Shown here: piece by piece, positions 38,408 to 48,779 of the stretch
Layout of the letters: every line of letters begins with the position of its first letter
Numbering within the stretch: position 1 is the stretch's first letter
DNA from: Ramlibacter pallidus
Lineage (GTDB): Bacteria; Pseudomonadota; Gammaproteobacteria; Burkholderiales; Burkholderiaceae_C
Direction of reading: 5' to 3'
Assembly (NCBI RefSeq): GCF_015070875.1
Contig: NZ_JADDIV010000002.1
Coordinates: 310,001 to 374,000, forward strand
Length of the DNA: 64,000 nt
The notes under the pieces: model-generated
Seen by the model: only the letters and a program-made list of their open reading frames with translations
Told to the model about the DNA's origin: nothing
Database searches by the model: none
Program-made: the position numbers and the translations under genes

Positions 38408-39444
38408 GCGTCGTTCTCTTCGTATTCCTCGGCCGCCACCGGCACCACGGCCGGCATCCGGTCCGTGCGCGCCGCCAGCGCGTCGAAGAAGCGTTCCACC
38501 GCGGACAGCTGCGTGAAGCTGTCCTCGATGGCATTCATCTGCGCGCGGAACGCTTCCCCCTCCGGAAGCGACCGCACGTACCAGCCGATGTGCTTGCGCG
38601 CGCTGCGCACGCCCGTGAACTCACCATACAGCGCGTAGTGGTCCTGCAGGTGCGCGGCCAGCGCCCTGCGCACCTCCTCCACCAGCGGCGGCGCGAGCTC
38701 GGTGCCGGTGGCGAGGAAGTGGGCGATCTCGCGGAAGATCCACGGCCGGCCCTGCGCGGCGCGCCCGACCATCACCGCGTCGGCACCGGTCGCACGCAGC
38801 ACCTCGCGGGCCTTGCGCGGCGAATCGACGTCCCCGTTGGCCACGACCGGGATGCGCACCGCGGCCTTGACCGCCGCGATCGTGTCGTACTCGGCCTCGC
38901 CCTTGTAGCCCTGCTCGCGGGTGCGCCCGTGCACGGTGAGCATCTGCACGCCGGCCTGCTCGAAGGCCCGCGCCAGCGCCACGGCGTTGCGGTGGGACGC
39001 CGCCCAGCCGGTGCGCATCTTCAGCGTGACCGGCACGCCGTGCGGCAGGCAGGCCTGCACCACGGCGCTGGCGATCGCGACGGCGAGCGGCTCGTCCTGC
39101 ATCAACGCGGAGCCCGCCCACTTGTTGCACACCTTCTTGGCCGGGCAGCCCATGTTGATGTCGATGATCTGCGCGCCGCGGTCGATGTTGTATTGCGCGG
39201 CCTCGGCCATCATCTGCGCGTCGGTGCCCGCGATCTGCACCGCGACCGGGCCCGGTTCGCCCTCGTGGTTCGCGCGGCGCGAGGTCTTGAGGCTGTTCCA
39301 CAGGTCGCGGCGCGACGTCACCATCTCGCTGACCGCATAGCCGGCGCCGAACGCGCGGCACAACTGGCGGAACGGCCGGTCCGTCACTCCCGCCATCGGC
39401 GCCACGAACACGTTGTTCGCGAGGGTGTAGGGGCCGATGTGCAT
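38404..39444 (-). CDS. dusB: tRNA-dihydrouridine synthase DusB
   Basis: A 346-aa FMN enzyme. Conserved parts: [30 protein letters not shown] with the catalytic Cys, VTLKMRTGW, and [10 protein letters not shown]. It reduces uridine in the D-loop of tRNAs. The operon dusB-fis-purH runs leftward. ATG 39444 has GGGAGGGG-like material on the other strand only, so the ribosome site is weak. Confidence 0.95.
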   Translation of the reverse strand: MHIGPYTLANNVFVAPMAGVTDRPFRQLCRAFGAGYAVSEMVTSRRDLWNSLKTSRRANHEGEPGPVAVQIAGTDAQMMAEAAQYNIDRGAQIIDINMGCPAKKVCNKWAGSALMQDEPLAVAIASAVVQACLPHGVPVTLKMRTGWAASHRNAVALARAFEQAGVQMLTVHGRTREQGYKGEAEYDTIAAVKAAVRIPVVANGDVDSPRKAREVLRATGADAVMVGRAAQGRPWIFREIAHFLATGTELAPPLVEEVRRALAAHLQDHYALYGEFTGVRSARKHIGWYVRSLPEGEAFRAQMNAIEDSFTQLSAVERFFDALAARTDRMPAVVPVAAEEYEENDA

Positions 39445-39571
39445 GGGAGGGGCGAAAGGGGCTGCCGAAAAAAGAGGCACGATTGTAGGCCCGCGGGATT
39501 TCAGCGCTTGAAAAGCATGGAGCTGTCCAGGACGGCCGCCGGCGGGCCTTGCGCGCTTACGATGCGCGCCG

Positions 39572-40042
39572 ATGCAAGCGTGGTTCGATTCCCTCCTGGC
39601 GCTCCTGGCGCTGCCGCAGTACGGGCTCAGCAGCCTGTTCGCCGCCGCCTTCGTTTCCGCCACGCTCCTGCCGATCGGTTCGGAGCCGGTGCTGTTCGGG
39701 TTGCTCAAGCTGAACCCTGGCCTGTTCTGGAGCGCCATCCTCGTGGCGACCGCGGGCAACACGCTGGGAGGCATGCTCGATTGGTGGATCGGCTACGGCG
39801 CCCACAGCGTCGCCGACAAGTACAGCCATTCGCGCCACCACCTGAAGGCGCTCGACGTGCTGGAGCGCCTGGGACCGCGGGCCTGCCTGCTGTCGTTCCT
39901 GCCGATCGTCGGCGACCCGCTGTGCGCGGTCGCCGGCTGGCTGCGCCTGCCCTTCTGGCCGTGCGCCGGCTACATGCTGGTCGGCAAGTTCCTGCGCTAC
40001 CTCGTCGTGACGGTGCTGCTGCTGCGCGTGTTTCCGCACTGA
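39572..40042 (+). CDS. YqaA-family small membrane protein
   Basis: A 156-aa protein of the SNARE-associated (DedA-like) superfamily, YqaA branch. Signs are A-x-F-V-S-A-T-L-L-P-I-G-S-E, then G-N-T-L-G-G-M-L-D-W-W-I-G and three or four membrane helices. The family includes lipid scramblases and transporters, and the role of YqaA proteins is unclear. ATG 39572. It ends 46 nt inside a possible convergent small frame. Confidence 0.88.
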   Translation: MQAWFDSLLALLALPQYGLSSLFAAAFVSATLLPIGSEPVLFGLLKLNPGLFWSAILVATAGNTLGGMLDWWIGYGAHSVADKYSHSRHHLKALDVLERLGPRACLLSFLPIVGDPLCAVAGWLRLPFWPCAGYMLVGKFLRYLVVTVLLLRVFPH

Positions 40043-40182
40043 ACGGTTTCCGCCGCGGCGACCTGGCCGGCCGCTTCGAAGGCGGCAAACGCCATGGCGA
40101 GCAAGGAAGCGCACAGCGCGGCTTCGTAGCAGTACAGGGCGCGCCGGCGCAGGCGCAGCGAAAGGCGGGGGAAGGAGGGCAT
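39997..40182 (-). CDS. Possible small membrane protein (61 aa)
   Basis: A 61-aa frame with a basic N-terminus (R-L-S-L-R-L-R-R-R) and one hydrophobic helix (about residues 22-40). It overlaps the end of the YqaA gene antisense. No ribosome site is seen before ATG 40182 and I know no family. It could be an antisense artefact. It is the only candidate gene in the 40043-40276 gap. Confidence 0.28.
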   Translation of the reverse strand: MPSFPRLSLRLRRRALYCYEAALCASLLAMAFAAFEAAGQVAAAETVQCGNTRSSSTVTTR

Positions 40183-40276
40183 GGCGGTCTCGGCTGGCGT
40201 GGAGCCGCCATGGTCCGCGCAAGCCGCGCGCATTGCAGTGATGTCTGCACGCGCCCGGCGGGCGTCGCCGGGTCGG

Positions 40277-40726
40277 TCAGCGCGCGGCGACCGTCCCGGT
40301 GTAGCTCAGGCTGCCGAGTTCGGCTTTCGCCTTCTCCGGCGTCTCCGGTTCCAGCACCACGCGACCCACCATCACGCCGAAGCCGATGGAGGACCGGATG
40401 TACTTCGTCTCGCCGGCCTGCAGGTTGAAGCTCACGGTCTTTTCGGTCTCGGTGCTGGTGCTCGCCACGTAGTTGCCCGCCGGGCGGTCCACGTAGAAGA
40501 AGCCCCCTGGCTTCGACTGGCCCACCACCTGGCCGCTGAGGCGGATGTCCGGCTGCACCGCGGCGCCCAGCATTGAGGCGGAGCGCAGGAAGTAGATGCG
40601 GCCGTGGCCGGCTTTCAGGCTGGGCATGCTCGATGCCATCTGGTCGTGCTTGACGCCGGTGGCGCAGCCGCTGACCAGCGCCAGCGCGGTGGCCGCGAAG
40701 GCCAGCTTGAGGAAACTCCGTCTCAT
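40277..40726 (-). CDS. DUF2846-family lipoprotein
   Basis: A 149-aa lipoprotein with lipobox LVSGC (Cys near residue 21), then the DUF2846 pattern G-R-I-Y-F-L-R-x-A, a GGFFYVDRPAGNY segment and an F-N-L-Q-A-G-E-T-K-Y strand. It has a small beta-sandwich fold of unknown role in the envelope. Overlaps the lipoprotein gene upstream (ATGA at 40726). Confidence 0.85.
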   Translation of the reverse strand: MRRSFLKLAFAATALALVSGCATGVKHDQMASSMPSLKAGHGRIYFLRSASMLGAAVQPDIRLSGQVVGQSKPGGFFYVDRPAGNYVASTSTETEKTVSFNLQAGETKYIRSSIGFGVMVGRVVLEPETPEKAKAELGSLSYTGTVAAR

Positions 40727-41127
40727 CGTTTTGCTCCTGTGGAGGGTGGAAGGGAAAGCGGGGGAACGAGGGGTGAGTAGTTGCCCTCGCCCGGAAGATA
40801 GAAGCCCTGGACTGCGCCTGCGTGCACCACCAGCCAGGCTTCGTGCACTTGCCGGCCTTCGATGGCGAAGACGGTCCCGACCGGACGGTAGACGGCGCCC
40901 TGCGGCAAGGCACCCGCGAGGCGCCACAGGCTGCCCTTGGGAATGGCGCGCGTGTACCCGGTGGAGAGGCGGATCGGAAGTTCGGTGTCGAAGCGGAGTT
41001 CGGGGACGGCAGCCGGCGGCGCGGCGGCAAGCGGGTCCGCAGGCTGCACGGGCACGACGCTCGCACACCCGCCGAGCATTGCGCAGAGCAACAGCGCGCC
41101 GGCGGCGCGCGCGACTTCGAGATGCAT
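40723..41127 (-). CDS. Putative lipoprotein
   Basis: A 134-aa protein with lipobox MLGGC (Cys near 20) and a C-terminal region with I-P-K-G-S-L-W and F-A-I-E-G-R-Q-V-H-E-A-W-L-V-V patterns. ATG 41127 has GGAGGGGG before it, so the 168-aa frame starting at 41229 is not used. Translationally coupled to the DUF2846 lipoprotein. No family recognised. Presumably part of an envelope function. Confidence 0.75.
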   Translation of the reverse strand: MHLEVARAAGALLLCAMLGGCASVVPVQPADPLAAAPPAAVPELRFDTELPIRLSTGYTRAIPKGSLWRLAGALPQGAVYRPVGTVFAIEGRQVHEAWLVVHAGAVQGFYLPGEGNYSPLVPPLSLPPSTGAKR

Positions 41128-41262
41128 GTTTCCCCCTCCGCTGTCTCCTGCCGGGACTTTGGAGGCAATCACGCGACACCGCAAGCGGCGGCGCTCCTGC
41201 ATTCGGGGGAAACGTGGCGCGGCAGCCACGTGCAGGCCCCTCCTTTGGGAGGAGCCGTGCCG

Positions 41263-42357
41263 TCAGACGTTGAAAAGGAAGTTCATCACGTCGCCGTCCT
41301 TGACGACGTATTCCTTGCCTTCGCTGCGCATCTTGCCCGCGTCCTTCGCGCCCTGCTCGCCCTTGTAGGCGATGTAGTCGTCGAAGGCGATGGTCTGCGC
41401 GCGGATGAAGCCGCGCTCGAAGTCGGTGTGGATCACGCCGGCCGCCTGCGGTGCCGTCGCGCCGATCGCCACCGTCCACGCGCGCACTTCCTTTTCGCCC
41501 GCCGTGAAGTAGGTCTGCAGCCCCAGCAGCTTGAAGGCGGCGCGGATCAGCCGGTTCAGGCCGGGCTCGTCCTGGCCGATCTCGGCCAGGAACATCTTCT
41601 TGTCCTCCTCGGCCATCTCGGCGATCTCGGATTCGATCTTCGCGCAGATCGCCACCACCGGCGCGTTCTGCGTCACCGCGTACGCGCGCAGCTTCTCCAG
41701 GTGCGGGTTGTTCTCGAAGCCGCCTTCGTCGACGTTGCCGACGAACATCGCCGGCTTGGCGGTGATCAGGAACAGCGGCTTGAGCAGCGCCTTCTCGTCG
41801 TCGGTCAGCGACAGCGTGCGCACCGGGCGGCCTTCGTTCAGCGCCGCCTGCACCTTGGGCAGCAGCTGCACCATCTTCGCGGCTTCCTTGTCGTTGCCCG
41901 ACTTGGCGGCCTTGCTGTAGCGCGCGAGCGTCTTGTCCACGGTGCCCAGGTCGGCCAGGCACAGCTCGGTCTGGATCACCTCGATGTCGGCGACCGGATC
42001 CACGCGGCCCGCGACGTGGATCACGTTCGCGTCCTCGAAGCAGCGCACGACGTTCACCACCGCATCCGTTTCGCGGATGTGCGCGAGGAACTGGTTGCCC
42101 AGGCCCTCGCCCTTGCTGGCGCCCGCGACCAGCCCGGCAATGTCGACAAACTCGACAATGGCTGGCACGATGCGTTCAGGCTTGACGATCCCGGCCAGCG
42201 CGTCCAGGCGCGGGTCCGGCAACTCCACCACGCCCACGTTGGGCTCGATGGTGCAGAAAGGATAGTTCTCGGCGGCGATGCCTGCCTTGGTCAAGGCATT
42301 GAACAAGGTGGATTTGCCCACGTTGGGCAAGCCCACGATCCCGCACTTCAAACTCAT
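41263..42357 (-). CDS. ychF: Redox-regulated ribosome-associated ATPase YchF (OLA1)
   Basis: A 364-aa Obg-family protein. P-loop [14 protein letters not shown] begins at residue 9, then F-C-T-I-E-P-N-V-G and D-I-A-G-L-V-x-G-A-S-x-G-E-G-L-G-N. The C-terminal TGS-like part is present. YchF prefers ATP and binds the ribosome. Length exactly fits the family (363). Confidence 0.97.
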   Translation of the reverse strand: MSLKCGIVGLPNVGKSTLFNALTKAGIAAENYPFCTIEPNVGVVELPDPRLDALAGIVKPERIVPAIVEFVDIAGLVAGASKGEGLGNQFLAHIRETDAVVNVVRCFEDANVIHVAGRVDPVADIEVIQTELCLADLGTVDKTLARYSKAAKSGNDKEAAKMVQLLPKVQAALNEGRPVRTLSLTDDEKALLKPLFLITAKPAMFVGNVDEGGFENNPHLEKLRAYAVTQNAPVVAICAKIESEIAEMAEEDKKMFLAEIGQDEPGLNRLIRAAFKLLGLQTYFTAGEKEVRAWTVAIGATAPQAAGVIHTDFERGFIRAQTIAFDDYIAYKGEQGAKDAGKMRSEGKEYVVKDGDVMNFLFNV

Positions 42358-42388
42358 GTCAGCACCCGGTAGCGAAGCCCGAAAGTGT

Positions 42389-44182
42389 ATGCGATGGTCC
42401 CCGGCCCGGTCGGCCGCGGTCCTGCTGGGCCTGGTGCTGTGCTGCCTCTCCGCCCCCGCCGCGGCCGAGACGTTGCTGCGCGACGCGGTCCCGTCCGTGG
42501 AGGCGTCCGCGCAGGCCCGGGCCTGGGTGGACGCGCGGGGCGACGCCACGGTGGCGCAGGTGCACCGCGGCGCCGGCACGCTGTTCCAGTCCCCGCCGCC
42601 CGGCGCCGTGCACCGCCTGTCCACCGAGGGCGCGCTCTGGCTGCACCTGCGCTTGCGGCGCGGCCCGGCGGAGCGCCAGGACTGGGTGCTGCGGCTGCCG
42701 ATGTCCGTGCTCGACAAGGTCACGGTGCACCAGCAGGACGGCAGCGGCTGGCGCGCCGAGAGCGCGGGCGACACGCTGGCGGTCGACCGCTGGCCGGTGC
42801 GGGGCCGCTACCCCGTGTTCCGGCTCGACCTGCCACCCGGCGAAGCGCGCGACGTGTACGTGCGCATCCAGCACTCCACGCCCACCCAGTTCCCCATCGA
42901 ACTCGTCACCGGCACGCACCACACGGAATCCGTGCAGCTGGATTACCTCGGCCTCGGGGCGGCGCTCGGGGCGCTCCTGCTGCTGATCGCCAGTTGCCTG
43001 GCCACCGGCTGGGTCTACCGGGACCGGGCCTTCGCCTGGTATGCCGCCTACGCGGCGCTGACCAGCCTGGCCATGTCGGCGTACACCGGCATCGCCAGCC
43101 AGTTCCTCTGGCCCGGTTTCGGCCTGCTGCAGGACGCTCCGACCAACATGCTGGCCTGCATCGCGGTGGGCGCCGCGGTGCTCTTCGTGCGCAAGACGCT
43201 CGGCCTGCGGCGGCGCCTGCCCACGCTGGACCGCCTGTGCCTGGTGCTCGGCGCGGCCGCGCCGGCGGCGGCCCTGCTCGCCCTGGTGGTCGGCAAGACG
43301 GCCTTCTACGCCGCCATGGGCGCCTACGTGTGCGTGGCCAGCTGCACGACGCTCCTGATGTCGGCCATGGCGTGGCGGCGCGGCGACACCGTCGCGCCCT
43401 GGGTGTTCGCCGCCCAGTTCCCGCTAGTGGCGGCCGTGGTCCTCACCGTCACCCGCAACCTCGGCTGGGTCGACCTGCCCTTCGTGCCGCAGTACCTGGT
43501 GATCCTGGCGCTGGGCATCGAGGTGCCGCTGCTGCTGGTGGCGCTGTTCATGCGCTCGCGCGATCGCCACAGCGCCGAGGTGCGCGAACAGGCGCTGAGC
43601 ACCCACGACGCCCTGACCGGCCTGCTGGCGCCGCACCTGTTCCAGGACCGCCTCTCGCAGGTGGTCACGCGGTTCCGCCGCGACCAGCAGAACGCGGCCG
43701 TCATGTTCATCGACCTCGTGAACCACGCGCGCATCCGCGAGATCTACGGCAGCGCCGTGGCGGAGCAGAGCCTGCTGCGCAGCGTGATCAAGCTGCGCCG
43801 GCTGCTGCGCGACGTCGACACCGTGGCCCGCGTCGGGGAGGCGCGGTTCGCCGTGGTGCTGGAAGGCGCCATCGCGCGCTCTTCCGTGACGGACCGTGCC
43901 ACGCGGCTGATCGCCGCGGGGCTGATGCCCTTGCCGGGGCTCAAGCCTGACGTGACGCTGCACTTCCATGTCGCCGCGCTCCTGCTCAGCGACCGCCCGA
44001 TGGAAGCCGACGGGATCCAGGCCGCGCTCTCGGACCAGCTGGCCCGCATGTCGCGGCGCACGCGCCGGCCGATCCGCTTCATCGAGAAGGAACTGCCGCC
44101 CGCCGCCGCCGACGAGCCCGATTCGCAGTTCCCGAACGACGACGAGGGCGTGCCCGAGCGCGGGCTGGCGCCCGCGCCCTAA
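42389..44182 (+). CDS. 7TM-DISM sensor protein with degenerate GGDEF domain
   Basis: A 597-aa protein. It has a signal peptide (about 1-26), a periplasmic 7TMR-DISM extracellular domain (about 30-175), seven membrane helices (about 190-400), and a C-terminal GGDEF-like domain (about 430-580). The GGDEF signature is replaced by G-E-A-R-F (residues 483-487), so diguanylate cyclase activity is unlikely. It may bind a nucleotide or act as a scaffold. Signal peptide logic favours ATG 42389 over the in-frame ATG 42356, which would overlap ychF's start on the opposite strand. Confidence 0.82.
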   Translation: MRWSPARSAAVLLGLVLCCLSAPAAAETLLRDAVPSVEASAQARAWVDARGDATVAQVHRGAGTLFQSPPPGAVHRLSTEGALWLHLRLRRGPAERQDWVLRLPMSVLDKVTVHQQDGSGWRAESAGDTLAVDRWPVRGRYPVFRLDLPPGEARDVYVRIQHSTPTQFPIELVTGTHHTESVQLDYLGLGAALGALLLLIASCLATGWVYRDRAFAWYAAYAALTSLAMSAYTGIASQFLWPGFGLLQDAPTNMLACIAVGAAVLFVRKTLGLRRRLPTLDRLCLVLGAAAPAAALLALVVGKTAFYAAMGAYVCVASCTTLLMSAMAWRRGDTVAPWVFAAQFPLVAAVVLTVTRNLGWVDLPFVPQYLVILALGIEVPLLLVALFMRSRDRHSAEVREQALSTHDALTGLLAPHLFQDRLSQVVTRFRRDQQNAAVMFIDLVNHARIREIYGSAVAEQSLLRSVIKLRRLLRDVDTVARVGEARFAVVLEGAIARSSVTDRATRLIAAGLMPLPGLKPDVTLHFHVAALLLSDRPMEADGIQAALSDQLARMSRRTRRPIRFIEKELPPAAADEPDSQFPNDDEGVPERGLAPAP

Positions 44183-44186
44183 GGCG

Positions 44187-45047
44187 TCAGTCGAACTTCC
44201 AGTCCGCCAGCACGTCCTGGCCGACGCGCAGCTTGCAGCCGTCGCCCGCCAGCACGATGGCGTTCATCGCGAAGCTGATCGCGCCGCCCAGCACCTCGCT
44301 GCGGCGGTAGCCCTGCAGGGTGTCCGTGACGATGGGGTCCACGGCCGCGGTGGCCGGGTCGACGTTGGGGATCGGGCAGCGCGCACAGGGCTTCACCGCC
44401 TTCAGTTGCACCTCGCCCTCGGCCGTGGCGATGCGCATCACGTCCAGCCGGTCCTCGTCGTGGGCCTCGATGCCTTCCAGCACGATGTTGGGACGGAAGC
44501 GCTCCATGCCCACCGCCGGCCGGCCCTGCGCGGCCAGCTTCTCGTTCAGCTGCGCCAGCGACGCGGTGCTCGCCACCAGCACGGGATAGCCGTCGCTGAA
44601 CTGGTTGAGGGCCTCGATGCCGTTGGTCCACTTCATGTTCGACAGGCGGCGGTGTTCCGGGTCGAAGCGCACCAGCCGCAGCGGCTGGCCGAGGAAATCC
44701 GTGAACCATTGCTCGGCCACCGCACCCATGTCGTAGGCCGGGACCTCGTCGTTCCACAGGCGCACCTTGACCGGCTCCTCCACCGTGTCCACCTTCAGGT
44801 GCAGCGCCAGCATGCCGGGCGCGCGCAGCACCACTTCGCTGCCGCGCAGCTGGGTGCGCACCAGCGCCATGCGGGGCAGTTCGCGCTGCGTGACGAACTC
44901 GCCGCGCGCGTCCACCACCATCCAGGCCCGGTCCAGGTCCAGCCCGGCGTCGGTGAGTTCGGCCTCCACCAGTTCGATGCCGGCGCAGGATTTCACGGGG
45001 TAGACGAACAGGCGGGCGATGCGGGCGGTGACTTCGGCGTTGCTCAT
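44187..45047 (-). CDS. MOSC domain protein with N-terminal beta-barrel
   Basis: A 286-aa protein. The N-terminal MOSC_N barrel starts L-F-V-Y-P-V-K-S-C-A-G. The MOSC domain includes R-F-R-P-N-I-V-L-E-G and the cysteine-bearing KPCARCPIPNVDP segment. Related proteins (YcbX, mARC-like) bind molybdenum cofactor and reduce N-hydroxylated compounds. The cofactor-ligand Cys lies in this loop (near residue 215). It converges on the DISM sensor gene. Confidence 0.88.
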   Translation of the reverse strand: MSNAEVTARIARLFVYPVKSCAGIELVEAELTDAGLDLDRAWMVVDARGEFVTQRELPRMALVRTQLRGSEVVLRAPGMLALHLKVDTVEEPVKVRLWNDEVPAYDMGAVAEQWFTDFLGQPLRLVRFDPEHRRLSNMKWTNGIEALNQFSDGYPVLVASTASLAQLNEKLAAQGRPAVGMERFRPNIVLEGIEAHDEDRLDVMRIATAEGEVQLKAVKPCARCPIPNVDPATAAVDPIVTDTLQGYRRSEVLGGAISFAMNAIVLAGDGCKLRVGQDVLADWKFD

Positions 45048-45121
45048 GGGCGTGGGTGCGGCTTGGCGACAGGGGCTGGCGGATGCCAGCCGGGATTGTG
45101 CCCGGCTCCTACAATGCCCTC

Positions 45122-46252
45122 ATGCCCGCTCCTCTCGACGTCTGTATCCGCGGCGCCGGCATCGTGGGCCGGACGCTCGCGCTGCTGCTGGCGCGCGACC
45201 GCCTGCGCGTCGGCCTGGTGGAGACGCCGCCCCCCGCCGAGGCCCGTGCCGACGTGCGCGCCTATGCGCTGAACGCCGCCTCCCGCGAACTGCTGCTGCG
45301 GCTGCGCGCCTGGCCGGACGACCCGCACGCCACGCCCGTGCTGGCCATGGACGTGCACGGCGACGACGGCGGGCGCGTGCAGTTCTCCGCCGCCGCCGAG
45401 GCGGTGGGGGCGCTGGCCTGGATCGTCGACGTCGAAGCGTTGCTCGCGCGGCTGGCCGAGGCCGTGCGCTACCAGCCGCAGGTCGAGGTCCTCTCCGCAC
45501 CCCGCGACGCCGCGCTCACCGTCGTCTGCGAAGGGCGGGCGAGCGCCACGCGGGCCGAATTCGGCGTGAACTTCGAGGTCACCTCCTATCCGCAGCGCGC
45601 CATCGCGGCCCGCCTGGAATGTGAGAAACCGCATGGTGGCGTGGCGCGGCAATGGTTCGACGACGGCAACATCCTCGGCCTGCTGCCGCTCGGCGGCCCG
45701 TCGGGGAACTCGGCGGCGCTGGTGTGGTCGGTACAGGAGGCGCGTGCCGACGAGCTGCTGGCGCTGCCCGCCGCCGACTTCGAGGTGCGCCTGCAGGAGG
45801 CCATGGGTCACGAACTCGGCGCCGTGCAGCTCACCACCGAGCGCATGGCCTGGCCGCTGCAGCGCGCGCAGGCGGACCGCTGGTGCGGTGCCGGCTGGGC
45901 CCTGGCCGGCGACGCAGCGCACAACGTGCATCCGCTGGCCGGGCAGGGATTGAACCTCGGCCTGGCCGACGCGGAGACGCTGGCGCAGGTGCTGCACGGG
46001 CGCGAATACTGGCGCGGCCTGGGCGACGAGAAACTGCTGCGGCGCTACGAGCGCGCCCGCAAGCTGGACGTGCTGGCGATGGGCTGGACGACCGACGGCC
46101 TGCAGCAGCTGTTCGCGCAGCCTGCGGAACCTTGGGCGGTGTTGCGCAACTGGGGCATGCGCGGCTTCGACCGCAGCGGCCCGGTCAAGCGCTGGGTGGT
46201 GCGGCAGGCCATGGGCAACGGACGGAACCTCTTGAGAACGGGAAGAACATGA
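45122..46252 (+). CDS. UbiH/UbiF-family FAD-dependent hydroxylase
   Basis: A 376-aa flavoprotein monooxygenase. The N-terminal FAD motif is I-R-G-A-G-I-V-G-R-T-L-A. The second FAD motif is G-D-A-A-H-N-V-H-P-L-A-G-Q-G-L-N-L-G-L-A-D, as in UbiH, UbiF and UbiI. These hydroxylate the ring during ubiquinone synthesis. Which position is used cannot be told from sequence. The stop overlaps the dsbC start (ATGA at 46249). Confidence 0.9.
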   Translation: MPAPLDVCIRGAGIVGRTLALLLARDRLRVGLVETPPPAEARADVRAYALNAASRELLLRLRAWPDDPHATPVLAMDVHGDDGGRVQFSAAAEAVGALAWIVDVEALLARLAEAVRYQPQVEVLSAPRDAALTVVCEGRASATRAEFGVNFEVTSYPQRAIAARLECEKPHGGVARQWFDDGNILGLLPLGGPSGNSAALVWSVQEARADELLALPAADFEVRLQEAMGHELGAVQLTTERMAWPLQRAQADRWCGAGWALAGDAAHNVHPLAGQGLNLGLADAETLAQVLHGREYWRGLGDEKLLRRYERARKLDVLAMGWTTDGLQQLFAQPAEPWAVLRNWGMRGFDRSGPVKRWVVRQAMGNGRNLLRTGRT

Positions 46253-47028
46253 AGAAGAACACGTTGCGCGGCCTGCTGGCGACGGCGCTGCTGGCGGCGA
46301 TGCTTCCGGCCGGTGCCAACACCGGCAGCCAGGCGCCCACCGTGGCGAACGCCGCCGCGCAGGTGCCGCCGGCCGTGGAAAGCGCGCTGCGCCGCACGCT
46401 CGCCGAGCGCCTGCCGGGCGCCGGCCGCGTCGACGAGATCCGCCGCACGCCGATGGCCGGGCTGTACGAGGTGCGGATCGGCTCCGACATCCTCTACACG
46501 GACGCCGAAGGCAACCACCTGATCCAGGGCGAGATGATCGACCTGCGCAACCGCCGCAACCTCACCGAGGAAAGGGTGGAGAAGCTGATGGCGGTCGACT
46601 TCGACGACCTCCCGCTCAAGGACGCCTTCGTGATGGTGCGGGGCAACGGCAAGCGCAAGGTCGCCGTGTTCGAGGATCCGAATTGCGGCTACTGCAAGCG
46701 CTTCGAACGCGACCTGCAGAAGGTGGACAACGTCACGGTCTACCTGTTCCTGTACCCGATCCTCGGGCCGGACTCCACGGAGAAGTCGCGCAACATCTGG
46801 TGCTCCAGGGACAAGGCGCGCGCCTGGCTGGACTGGATGATCCGCAACGAACCCGCCGCCCGCGCCGACGACAAGTGCGATGCCGGCGCGCTCGCCCGCA
46901 ACACCGAGTTCGGCAAGCGGCACCGGATCACCGGCACGCCCACGCTGATCTTCACCAACGGCACGCGGGTGCCGGGGGCCATCGGCCCGGCGGACCTCGA
47001 GAAGCTCCTGGCGGCCGGCGGCAAGTGA
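46249..47028 (+). CDS. dsbC: Periplasmic thiol-disulfide isomerase DsbC
   Basis: A 259-aa exported protein with a signal peptide (about 1-23), an N-terminal dimerisation domain (about 35-100), and a thioredoxin fold with active site CGYC (Cys 146 and Cys 149) plus the cis-Pro motif TGTPTLIF. A second cysteine pair (in NIWCSRD and DDKCDAG) matches DsbC. It reshuffles wrong disulfides. Overlaps ubiH-type gene and the M61 gene. Confidence 0.95.
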   Translation: MKKNTLRGLLATALLAAMLPAGANTGSQAPTVANAAAQVPPAVESALRRTLAERLPGAGRVDEIRRTPMAGLYEVRIGSDILYTDAEGNHLIQGEMIDLRNRRNLTEERVEKLMAVDFDDLPLKDAFVMVRGNGKRKVAVFEDPNCGYCKRFERDLQKVDNVTVYLFLYPILGPDSTEKSRNIWCSRDKARAWLDWMIRNEPAARADDKCDAGALARNTEFGKRHRITGTPTLIFTNGTRVPGAIGPADLEKLLAAGGK

Positions 47029-48779
47029 TCGCGTCGCGCCACGCCGGCCCGCACTACCGCGTCGAGGCCGCGGACCCGGCGGCCCACCTGTTCCAGGTCA
47101 CGCTGACCATCGCGCAGCCGCAGGCGGCCCAGCGCGTGTCGCTGCCCGCGTGGATCCCCGGCAGCTACCTGGTGCGCGAGTTCGCCCGCCACCTGCAGAA
47201 GCTGGGCGCGCGGCAGGACGGCAAGACGGTCGCGGTGCACCAGCTGGACAAGGCCTCATGGCAGGTGGACTGCGTGGCGTCCAGCCCGCTGGTCCTCACC
47301 TACGAGGTCTACGCCTTCGACAACTCCGTGCGCACCGCGTGGCTCGACAGCCAGCGCGGCTTCTTCAACGGCACCAGCCTGTGCCTGAAGGTGCACGGGC
47401 AGGCGCAGGAACCGCACGAGCTGGAACTGGTGGCGCCCCGGGCCTATCCGCATTGGGAAGCCGCGACGGGGCTGGAGCCGCTCAAGACCGGCAAGCGCGG
47501 TTTCGGCACCTACGTCGCCGTTGACTACGACGAACTGGTCGACTGCCCGGTGGAGCTCGGCGCCTTCTTCAGCGCGGAGTTCCGCGCCTGCGGCGTGCCG
47601 CACCGCATCGTGGTCGCCGGGGCGACGGAAGCCTTCGACGGCGACCGCCTCGTCGCCGACACGCAGCGCATCTGCGAACAGCAGATCCGCTTCTGGCACG
47701 ACCGCCGCAAGCCGCCGTTCAAGAGCTACGTGTTCCTGCTCAACACGGTCGACGACGGCTACGGCGGGCTCGAGCACCGCAATTCGACGGCGCTGATCGC
47801 CGGCCGCCGCGACCTGCCGCGCCGGGGCGACACGCGCATGAGCGAAGGCTACGTCACGCTGCTGGGCCTCATCAGCCACGAATACTTCCACACCTGGAAC
47901 GTGAAGCGGCTGCGTCCGGCGGAATTCGCCTACTACGACTACAGCGGCGAGAACTACACCCAGCTGCTGTGGTTCTTCGAGGGCTTCACCAGCTACTACG
48001 ACGACCTGCTGCTGCGGCGCGCCGGCCTCATCGACGACGCCACCTACCTCAAGCTGCTGACCAAGACCGCCAACCAGGTGCTGCAGACGCCCGGCCGCGA
48101 GGTGCAGTCGGTGGCGCAGGCCAGCTTCGACGCCTGGGTGAAGTACTACCGGCAGGACGAGAACACGGCCAACGCCACGGTGAGCTACTACACCAAGGGC
48201 GCGCTGGTCGCCCTGTGCTTCGACCTCACGATGCGCCTGGAAGGCCACACCACCCTCGACGAGGTGATGCGCGCGCTCTGGCTGCGCTGCAAGTCCGGGC
48301 CGATGGCCGAGGCCGATTTCGCCGCGGTGCTCAAGGAGCTCGGCGGCCGTTCGTACAGCCGCGAACTGGCCGCGTGGGTGCACGGCACGCGCGAGCTGCC
48401 GCTGCGCGAACTGCTGGAACGGCACGGCGTGCAGGTGATGGACGAGCCGGCGCAGCTGCAGCAGCGGCTGGGCGTGCGCGTGAGCGAATCGCAGGGCGTC
48501 GTGCTGAAGAACGTGCTGCGCGGCGGCGCCGCCGAACAGGCGGGGTTCGCCGCGAACGACGAATGGGTCGGGGTCGAAGTGGCCGGCAGCGCCTGGCGCC
48601 TGTCCAAGCTCGACGACCTGCTGCTCTATGCCGGCAGCCACCGCAAGGTCACGGCCATCGTCGCGCGCGACCGCCGGCTGCTGCGGCTGGAACTGGGCAT
48701 CCCCGCGGCCGTCACGACCTGGCGGCTGGTCCTGCGCGACGCCTCGCGCGCCCAGCAGTGGTACGCCGCGCAGCACTGA
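47025..48779 (+). CDS. M61 family peptidase with C-terminal PDZ domain
   Basis: A 584-aa glycyl-aminopeptidase-like protein. The zinc motif HEYFH (His 285, Glu 286, His 289) is followed by TWNVKRLRP, and a gluzincin Glu lies in the WFFEGFTSYYDD helix. A PDZ-like domain occupies about 475-560. No signal peptide is seen, so it is presumably cytoplasmic. It starts with GTG 47025, overlapping the dsbC stop as GTGA. Family members cleave N-terminal Gly or Ala peptides. Confidence 0.9.
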   Translation: MIASRHAGPHYRVEAADPAAHLFQVTLTIAQPQAAQRVSLPAWIPGSYLVREFARHLQKLGARQDGKTVAVHQLDKASWQVDCVASSPLVLTYEVYAFDNSVRTAWLDSQRGFFNGTSLCLKVHGQAQEPHELELVAPRAYPHWEAATGLEPLKTGKRGFGTYVAVDYDELVDCPVELGAFFSAEFRACGVPHRIVVAGATEAFDGDRLVADTQRICEQQIRFWHDRRKPPFKSYVFLLNTVDDGYGGLEHRNSTALIAGRRDLPRRGDTRMSEGYVTLLGLISHEYFHTWNVKRLRPAEFAYYDYSGENYTQLLWFFEGFTSYYDDLLLRRAGLIDDATYLKLLTKTANQVLQTPGREVQSVAQASFDAWVKYYRQDENTANATVSYYTKGALVALCFDLTMRLEGHTTLDEVMRALWLRCKSGPMAEADFAAVLKELGGRSYSRELAAWVHGTRELPLRELLERHGVQVMDEPAQLQQRLGVRVSESQGVVLKNVLRGGAAEQAGFAANDEWVGVEVAGSAWRLSKLDDLLLYAGSHRKVTAIVARDRRLLRLELGIPAAVTTWRLVLRDASRAQQWYAAQH

